The position numbers were made by a program, and so were the translations under genes. This document shows positions 56,854-64,000 of a DNA stretch of 64,000 nt, piece after piece. Source of the stretch: Symbiotaphrina buchneri (taxonomy: Eukaryota > Ascomycota > Symbiotaphrinales > Symbiotaphrinaceae). Position 1 is the first letter of the stretch. Each line of letters opens with the position of its first letter. The stretch spans positions 434,001 to 498,000 of the forward strand of contig BCIG01000012.1 of NCBI GenBank assembly GCA_001599915.1, read 5' to 3'. The notes under the pieces were generated by a model that saw only the letters and a program-made list of their open reading frames with translations, was not told the DNA's origin and did not search any database.

Positions 56854-58563
56854 ATGGCCACTATGGGCTCGAACCCGATCGCCTTTATCCAGCATGAAGA
56901 GTCTACTACCATTGACCCGCCTTCACCGGTTGTTCATAGACAAGATCGATCCATTGGCCCAATCAACATCGAACTCGATGAATATCCGTTCGAGTCCTGG
57001 TCTCCCAATCGATCTGCATTTGCCTCTCCAAAAGGGGCCCAAACGCCCATCAATCCTGGCGAATTAGAGAGGAGTCGACCGACGAGCCCGGAGCGGCAGA
57101 GAGCTGCTGATATAGTCCCGAGTCTGACCAAGTCCGTCTATCGATTACCCATGCATAAAGTGGATATCACTTGCTGACAGGCTCCAGTCCACCAATGAAC
57201 AAGTGGCGCATGGCTACTGCGTGCGTACAATTGTTCAGGAATGGCATGAATGACAGCGGTAAGTCTAGTTCCCATAGCTGATATATGCAACTTACTGAAA
57301 GGATGAAGCTCCGGGGGCCTTGATTCCGTAAGTATTTGGCGTCGGATGTACGTTATGACCGAGCTTACACGAAGTTCAAAATCACAGTTACATGGAGACG
57401 TAAGACCCTCGAGCGCCTCCACCTTTGCAGAGAGTTTAGCTAATCGCATGATAAGGGATTACCGAATCGGTTATGCTGTTGTCTCGCTCATCTTCGTTAC
57501 TAATGCTGTTGGGTTCATAGCCGCAGCTTTCTTCAGCGATATATTGCAATCGAAGTTCGGCCGGGCAAAGGGCTTGATGTTCGCCGAGGTTATGCTTATT
57601 GCCGGCTTCATTATGATTGTTTCCTCACCACCATTTCCCGTCATTGTCGTGAGCTTTCTGCTCCTCGGGTTGGGTTTGGCCTTCAATCTGGCCATCAACA
57701 ATGTCTTCGTAGCTAACTTGGCAGAGTCTACTACGGCGCTGGGCTTCTTTCATGGTAGCTATGGTGTTGGTGGTACAGTAGGACCATTGATGGCTACTGC
57801 AATGGCTTCTCATGGCATTCCGTGGTCGCACTTTTACTTTATCCTGCTAGGTATCAGTGTTGTCAACTTCTTCGCTTCAGGTTGGTCGTTCTGGAACTAC
57901 GAGAAGGAAGCTCCCCAACAGCTCCTTTCAGCTCTTGAAAGGACAGTCAGCCGACAGACAATGGGAGAAGGATCAAAGTTGCAGCTACTCAAGGAAGCCT
58001 TGAGGCACAAAGTTACCATTATCGGGGCCTTGTTTATTTTTGCATACCAAGGAGCAGAAGTCTCCATCTCGGGATGGGTGATATCATTCTTGATCAAAGT
58101 ACGTGGCGGAGACCCGGCAAAGGTGGGATATGTCACCTCCGGATTCTGGGGCGGGGTTACAGTGGGGCGATTCGTCTTGACGCACTTCGCTCGTCGTATT
58201 GGTGAAAGAATTTCAGTCACTGTGCTGGTGCTCGGAGCGATCGGGTTCCAATTGTTGGTATGGTTTGTTCCCAATATCATCGGCGAAGCTGTGGCCGTTT
58301 CCATCGTCGGGTTATTGATTGGACCGATCTTCCCCTGTGCAACCACCGTCTTCTCCCGATTGCTTTCGAGGAAGATCCAGATGGCCAGTTTGGCCTTTAT
58401 ATCGGCTACTGGAAGCTCTGGAGGAGCAATTGCTCCCTTCACCACTGGGATACTCGCCCAAAGCGTGGGTACATTTGTGCTCCACCCGATCGCCATTGGG
58501 TTGTTTGTCGTCATGGAGATCTGCTGGTTTTGCCTTCCAAGGGTCAAGAAAGTGCATCAATAA
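56854..58563 (+). CDS. MFS transporter, FucP/Bsc6-like
   Basis: Major-facilitator permease of the fungal Bsc6/fucose-permease-like group; the substrate is unknown. Six coding exons by phase: 56854..57131, 57188..57258, 57309..57327, 57388..57399 and 57456..58563 are five in number and sum to 495 residues. The third is 19 nt and the fourth only 12 nt; together they restore NGMNDSAPGALIPYMETDYRIGYAVVSLIF, the conserved first-helix region. Later helices include FGRAKGLMFAEVMLIAGF, FFHGSYGVGGTVGPLMATAM, FAYQGAEVSISGWVISF and GLLIGPIFPCATTVFSRLL. A long Ser/Pro-rich cytosolic N-terminus precedes helix 1. The correct count is five exons; the sum is right for five. Confidence 0.9.
57388..57399 (+). 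other. 12-nt microexon of the MFS gene
   Basis: Twelve bases encoding the end of IP and YME plus part of Thr, flanked by CACAG and GTAAGA. Its inclusion is needed for the frame and for the conserved PYMETDY sequence. Confidence 0.75.
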
Positions 58564-59054
58564 AGAGTATGGTTGACGATATGTGTTTTGACGACGGTTG
58601 ATGAGAACGACGACTTCGCACTAAAACAAGGGAAATATGGTGCAAAATGGGGATTGCTAGTTTTTCGAGGTAGACATAACTGCGTAATAATAGAACTTGA
58701 TATTTTGGAGTTTAACATTAGTACAAGATCTAGTACGTTGCAACATGCATTCAGCTGAAGAAAATGAAAAAGTTATACAAATAACAGGTTCTCCGTACGG
58801 CAGTTGTACTTGACAGGTTAAAGGAGCACGGCAACAAACGGATCCGGTCTTTCCCTAATCCGAGTTCGGGGTCCGAGGCCCCGAGCTTATCAGTTTTGTC
58901 AGCGCTTATTAAATCGAGGCTATGAGTGGCTTATCGCAGAAAACTCTGGCCCGAGGCCGGCGCGCGCAGAGAATCCGGGAAAGGAGAAATATATAGAAAT
59001 CGACGCTCAAGCCGCCACCATGGCCAACTTACCGCCAACGATAACTACTACTCG
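58564..59054. promoter_or_regulatory. MFS 3' flank and promoter of the hemerythrin gene
   Basis: These 491 bases include CGGATCCG-type and CGGGGTCCG palindromic words (58838-58883) and two CTTATC (GATA) elements between 58885 and 58940. No gene is supported. Confidence 0.5.
58867..58883. repeat. Inverted repeat CGGGG-N7-CCCCG
   Basis: Five-base perfect arms around a seven-base spacer; it contains CGG-N3-CCG, the form bound by many Zn2Cys6 regulators. It lies about 170-190 bases upstream of the hemerythrin gene ATG. Confidence 0.55.
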
Positions 59055-59885
59055 ATGCGCCCAGCACTCGCAAGGACTCTTGCGCTGCTACCACTCATCT
59101 TCTTTCCTGCAAGAGGTGCCACAAATAACGTCAAGGCTGCTGCAAACCTAGCAAGGATCTCCTACTCGACCATGTCGAACGAGCAAGCGGTCCCGGATAC
59201 TCTTCGAGAGCCGGTGTGCAAAGCGAATGAAGCACCAGTTGGCAAATCAAATGGAGCACCAGATAACAAAGCATGTGAGGCAACGGCATCTAAGGTCAAT
59301 GGAGCGGAGGATATGAAACCTCCCGGGGAGAAGCCGCTTCCTCCATTACCCCCTGGTGAATTTCGCGCGTACAATCGGATGGCTGAGCATATGAATTACT
59401 TTGTAAGCGTCTCACTGATGTCGCATGATGATTCATGTGTGCTGACACCGAAATAGCATGAACACTTTCGAGAATCGTGGAAAACAATGTACGAAGCCTG
59501 TCAGAAGAACAAACGCCCGTCAGGGATGTCCATCCGGCAGTTTATGGACCTGGGTCTCGAGTTCTGTCACTACCTAGATGTCCACCACTCGATAGAGGAA
59601 AGGCACATCTTCCCTGTCCTCGCGAAACGGATGCCAGCCTTCCGCAAAGAGTTGGAGCTGCTTACGCAGCACAAGCAAATCCACAAGGGTTTGGACAAAT
59701 TCCAAGCATACCTGGAAGCGTGCAAAGCTGGAGAGAAGGATTTTCGGATGGAGGAGATGAAGGACCTGATGGACAGTTTCGGGGAGGTCTTATGGCAACA
59801 TCTGGACGACGAGGTGAAAGAGCTTGGAGCGGAGAATATGAGGAAGTACTGGACAAAGGAAGAGATAAGAAGGTTGCCCATGTGA
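59055..59885 (+). CDS. Hemerythrin-domain (HHE) protein
   Basis: Probable di-iron hemerythrin-like protein; role unknown (oxygen, NO or iron sensing are options for the family). Exons are 59055..59402 and 59457..59885 (258 residues). The N-terminus (RPALARTLALLPLIFFPARGA, Arg/Leu-rich) could be a mitochondrial or secretory presequence; an inner ATG at 59172 is an alternative start. Residues 56-87 are four 8-residue repeats of the form K-x-N-G/E-A-x-x-x. After a Pro-rich spacer comes the four-helix domain with candidate ligands in AEHMNYFHEHFRESW, GLEFCHYLDVHHSIEERHIFPVL, LLTQHKQIHKGL and VLWQHLDDEVKEL. The HHxxEExxxFP element is the family hallmark. Confidence 0.88.
59220..59315 (+). repeat. 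24-bp minisatellite in coding sequence (4 copies)
   Basis: Four diverged in-frame 24-base units, each beginning with a Lys codon, encode KANEAPVG, KSNGAPDN, KACEATAS and KVNGAEDM in the hemerythrin protein's N-terminal part. Confidence 0.7.
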
Positions 59886-61054
59886 AAGTTTATAATAGCA
59901 TCGAGATACCGTTTTAGATGGCATTTGTATAGCGTTTTGATGTTTGCATTCGCAGTGGCACTGGCGGCGTTGTTATGGAGGATCTGGACTAATAGACGCA
60001 TTAACTAGCCGGAGAATAATTATATGACGCAGTTCTCTTGCTGAACCATGCATTCCTCCATGACTGTAAAACACACTTTGGGCCTCACAGTCGTGGCAAT
60101 AACATCCGAATTGAAGAGCTGTGTATGGTGGAATATTTGGCCGCTGGCATTGCATCCCCCTTTCGTACGATAGGCTGAGAGACGTCATTATACCCTATCG
60201 CTATGAAGGGGACGGACTGTTTGTGGTAGCGGCGCCTGTCACAATCCTGGCTAAGGGCGATTGTACACAGGCCCATAACACAGAGCAGCAGTCGTAAGCA
60301 TGAGCCATTAAGAACTACGTGGCCCGCGTGGATGGATGTCCGTTCGCGCTTGCTCGACGAAAAATGACATTTCTTACCGACAAAGTCTCATGTATTCTTT
60401 TTCTTGATTTGACATTGCCGAACAAAAAGCATGTGTTGATTCTGTGCATAGTCGGTGACACCTACCGTACTTCGTAGAGCCGGACACGCATCCTGGCATT
60501 CTCATTCATTGATAGGCGAACACACCCCACTCCGCAACACTTTGTGACTCGCATCTTCCGCGAAACACGCCCACAATCCTCCCGCGACCAACTTCTTCTG
60601 TCCTAAGAGTCGCATTGTGACCGATTCTTTGAGCCCTTCCTGACTTGCAAGTATAAGACAACTTGCTTGGCTCCAGGTACGGCCGCTCGCAGGGCCCTGG
60701 CTGTCGGTCCACGTGCACCGTGGCGCCTGTGCACCGCCTCGCAGAACCCTGCGCCGACAACTGAAGGACGTCTCACCATCGTCAGCCTCACGGATACCTC
60801 AGGCCTATTTCCAAGGATTCCTGAAGAGCGCTCGCTGGGACAAGCCCCTACGGTCACTTCCTTTCCTGGGATCGGCAGGTTCTGGTAACTGTTACCGCTT
60901 GTACCCAAAGCACCTTCGTGTCGATTTTGACTGCGGTTTTCCTCCACGGGCGCGTGCCCCCTATAGATGGATTGAAGATCGCCAGTTGTAGATCTGATTA
61001 TTCCCTTTCCGAAAGCCTCAGCCTCTCCGGCAGGAGAGCACGACAGCAGCCAAG
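59886..61054. promoter_or_regulatory. Upstream region of the protein kinase C gene
   Basis: These 1169 bases have T-rich tracts near 60400 and several open stretches on both strands, none with an ATG-started, protein-like sequence. A long promoter plus leader for PKC is the simplest reading. Confidence 0.45.
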
Positions 61055-64000
61055 ATGGACGACGACCAGCGGATTAGCGATGTCTATCGCAAGATTGAAA
61101 GGGAGAAGGCTCTTATAAACGCTGCAAACGCATTACGGTCTTCAACAAACAACCCTATGGTGCAGCAAAATGCGGATTCCAAGATCCGAGAAGGGCGTAG
61201 GAATATCACATACCTGGAAGAGATGTTACGAGGTCTGCAGATTAGAAAGCTAGGCCAGGGTGTGGAGAATATGTCCATGGGCAACGGCGGGCCGTCACCT
61301 CCTTCGCATGGTGGTCAATCATCACAGATGGCGAATTTGAGGTCGTCGCAACTTGGTGGTCCGCCGACACCACCGCCAAAAGACGAGTTCAGTCGATACG
61401 GCACCGAAAGGGCAGATTATGGAGACCCAAGTTCTGGTGGTTATAGTCAGACCCTCAGCGGTGGGCAGGGTATGATGCCTCCAAGAGCGCCTTTCGGGCC
61501 TCCTGGGCCATCATCGACAACCCCAAAGGCGAGGCCAAACTACACGAAACTTGGTATGTTACCCAAACCTGACGTGATTCAATTCGCAGCTCCTGATAAC
61601 GAATGACCAGATCTCATCAAATATGACACCCCCTATCTTGGCGCTCGGATACAACTGATGCTGTCGCAATTGGAATTCAAATTGACTGTCGAGAAGCAGT
61701 ATAAAGATGGCATAGAGAAAATGGTCCGATTGTATCAGATGGAGGGGGACAAGAAGAGTAGGGCAGATGCTGAAGGCAGAAGGATTGAGAGCAACCAGAA
61801 AATCCAACTGCTGAAGCAAGCCCTGAAACGTTACGAAGATCTCCATGTCGACATTGAAGGTGCCGACGGTCCAGACGGTGAGTTTCTTGTTTGGGAGTTC
61901 TGGGTCGACTACGACTAACTTTGAGCTAGATGATAGTATAAACATGCCAAACATGCGGAAACCACTGACAGGCCATCTCTCAATCCGTATACACGCCGTC
62001 AAAGATGTGGACCACGCAGCAACAGGTCGATTCACAAGAGGTCCGGAGACGTTTGTGATCCTCAAAGTAGAAGACGCTTTCAAGGGGAGAACCAAGGCTA
62101 CAAGGACTGATAAATGGACCGACGAACTGCATAACATCGACATTGATAAGGCCAATGAGATCGAGCTTACGGTCTACGACAAGACCGGGGACCATCCTTT
62201 GCCCATAGGCATGTTGTGGATCAGGATATCAGACATAGCCGAAGAGATGAGACGGAAGAGGCTCGAATCAGAGTTCAGCAACTCGGGCTGGGTGTCTGCT
62301 GACAAGATGGGAAATAACGGCTCGATTCAGCCCGATAGTCAGTTTCCAGCCAGCTCGACGCCACAGCAGTATGGTCCCGGCGGTGTTGGCCCTGGGGCCA
62401 TCCCGGGGCAACCAAACGCTGTAAATGGACCTCATCCTCAGAGTGGACCTATCCCTATCGACGCATGGTTTGCTTTGGAACCAGTGGGACAAATCCATTT
62501 GACTTTGGCATTTAGTAAGTGCAATCCAGCTTCCGTGGAGGAAACAACGGCTGACAAGACGTAGTGAAACAATCAAAAGATCGGCGACCGTTTGATATCG
62601 GTCTTAACCGCAAAGGTGCTATTCGACAGCGTAAAGAGGAAGTGCACGAGATGTACGGCCATAAATTCGTACAGCAACAGTTCTATAATATTATGCGCTG
62701 CGCATTATGCGGCGACTTCCTCAAATATGCAGCAGGCATGCAATGCGCCGACTGCAAATACACTTGTCACAGAAAATGTTATCCCAAGGTCGTCACCAAG
62801 TGTATCAGCAGGACAAATAATGAGTCCGATCCGGACGAGGAAAAACTTAATCATCGCATCCCTCATCGGTTCCAAGACTTTTCGAACATCAGTGCGAACT
62901 GGTGTTGTCATTGTGGCTATATGCTTCCACTGGGTAGGAAAAGTTGCAAGAAATGCTCCGGTAAGTCCAGTGTTGTGGCAGAACTCATGGCATGGACACT
63001 GACTTGGATTAGAATGTGGCCTCACCTGTCATGCTTATTGCATGCATTTAGTGCCCGACTTCTGTGGAATGTCCATGGAAAAAGCCAATCACATACTGGG
63101 AGAAATCAAGGCCACCAAGAGGCGGCAGACCTCCGCCAACATGCAGAGAGGTACATTGAGGCCTACATCTGGCAGGCCTACTCCCCCGCCTTCTCAGCAG
63201 TCCTTTGCACCTTCCGCTGGTCAGGATATGGTAACGCTGGATCAGCGCCGGTCTTATGGCCAGGAAACTGGGTACGAGCAGCCTCCGCCTTCACAAGGGT
63301 ATACTCAACCGTCGCTTGCATCACTTGGGGCTGCAAAGGCATCATATAGTGCTGGAGTTCCGCAGATTCCTGGTCCACAACAACCTCGCCCCGCTGCACA
63401 GCGGACTTCATCCTCCCAACCTGCAGCTGCAGCAGCGGCTGCAGCCGCTGCTCTTTCGGGGAAGAGGACTCCTTCTCAACAAGGGCCCGGCACTTACCAA
63501 AGAGCTTCTTCTGACTACACTGGTACAGCCGGTACACGAACATCAGGTGGATACGCTCCACCACAGTCAATGGGCACCCACAGTGAGCTCGACAGTGCAT
63601 ATGGACAACCTCGTCCCTCGCCAAGCCAGCAATCGCAGCATCCAACATACGATCCGAGAGCGTATGCTGCGTACAGTGGGCAAACGCCGCAACCCAATGC
63701 GTCACCATACACTCAGGAACAACCAGGAAAACCCATTCCTGCTGCTGTTGCTTCGCAACCTGTGGTGCCACCAGCAGAACAGCAGCAAGCTTTGCAAGCT
63801 AGACAGGAACAAGCACTTCAACAGCAGGGTACTGGTCGTAGAATAGGCTTGGATCATTTCAATTTCCTCGCTGTGTTAGGCAAAGGAAATTTCGGTAAAG
63901 TTATGCTTGCGGAGACAAAGTCGACAAAGCAGCTATATGCTATTAAGGTGTTGAAGAAAGAGTTTATCATCGAAAACGATGAGGTGGAGAGCACACGTTC
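61055..64000 (+). CDS. pkcA: Protein kinase C (fungal Pkc1/PkcA), partial at window end
   Basis: Rho1-activated kinase at the head of the cell-wall-integrity MAP-kinase pathway. Exons visible: 61055..61553, 61611..61877, 61930..62514, 62565..62960 and 63013..>64000 (911 codons so far). HR1a is at about 1-70 ([30 protein letters not shown]) and HR1b at about 165-250. A C2 domain follows ([30 protein letters not shown]). Two C1 zinc fingers come next ([20 protein letters not shown] with CHRKCY, and [21 protein letters not shown]). A long Gln/Pro/Ser-rich linker with a run of ten or so Ala precedes the kinase domain, whose P-loop GKGNFGKV is at about 872-879, followed by [11 protein letters not shown] (catalytic Lys). 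The rest is beyond the window. Confidence 0.97.

Noticed and set aside
60667-60888. Possible small gene upstream of PKC
   Set aside because: No ATG start, no domain, no splice support; better seen as leader or promoter.
63178-63846. Long open frames in other frames of the PKC linker
   Set aside because: The Gln/Pro/Ala-rich repeats of the linker leave several frames open; the kinase-linked frame is the coding one.
1-64000. tRNA, rRNA, transposon, LTR element, virus-like element or CRISPR array
   Set aside because: No A/B-box tRNA pattern, terminal repeats, reverse transcriptase, integrase, capsid or transposase sequence was noticed on either strand; a dedicated search was not possible.

Overview
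The window looks like nuclear chromosomal DNA of a filamentous ascomycete (Pezizomycotina, probably Eurotiomycetes; order not determinable by eye). The evidence is dense, short-intron genes (introns mostly 40-105 nt with GTANGT-type donors, CTAAC/CTGAC branch sites and AG acceptors), fungal-type proteins (GH72 glucanosyltransferase with GPI tail, GT15 mannosyltransferase, Mdv1, Vps15, fungal PKC with HR1-C2-C1 order) and a fused MogA-MoeA enzyme. I reconstructed 33 protein-coding genes. Almost every model closes in frame across all junctions. No tRNA, rRNA, transposon, virus-like element or CRISPR array was recognised.

Layout. 1-12 kb: proteasome regulator PI31 (cut by the left edge), Exo84, Tom20, a GH72 beta-1,3-glucanosyltransferase, Gpn2 and Bub3 (divergent), Pop5, a Dpb3/CHRAC1-like histone-fold protein. 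12-23 kb: a ClC chloride channel/transporter, a TMEM42/EamA-like membrane protein, TFIIA small subunit, V-ATPase c'' (Vma16), CnxE, Rieske protein. 23-34 kb: She9/Mdm33, a Pyp1-like HAD phosphatase, mitochondrial uS12, a Kre2/Mnt1-type mannosyltransferase, Pat1, Lea1 (U2A'). 34-48 kb: Vps15, a small hydrophilic fungal protein of unknown function, GMP synthase, Bcp1, chorismate mutase, Mdv1. 48-64 kb: an aldo/keto reductase, an SH3-domain membrane protein, Alg3, an EIF1AD-like protein, an MFS transporter, a hemerythrin-domain protein and protein kinase C (cut by the right edge).

The content is mostly conserved housekeeping: secretion and cell wall (Exo84, GH72, Mnt1, Alg3, PKC), mitochondrion (Tom20, Rieske, She9, uS12m, Mdv1), RNA metabolism (Pop5, Pat1, Lea1), and nucleotide and amino-acid synthesis (GMP synthase, chorismate mutase). 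Several pairs are divergent with short shared promoters (Gpn2/Bub3 156 bp, TFIIA/Vma16 285 bp, GMP synthase/Bcp1 276 bp, She9/Pyp1 340 bp). I found no secondary-metabolite, defence or mobile gene cluster.

The most interesting points are small: very short coding exons (10-19 nt), an insertion that splits an SH3 domain, a 24-bp coding minisatellite in the hemerythrin gene, an in-frame 111-codon extension upstream of chorismate mutase, an uncharacterised small protein, and recurring TACAGGTA/TAAGGTA promoter words. I did not see a clearly new multi-gene system.
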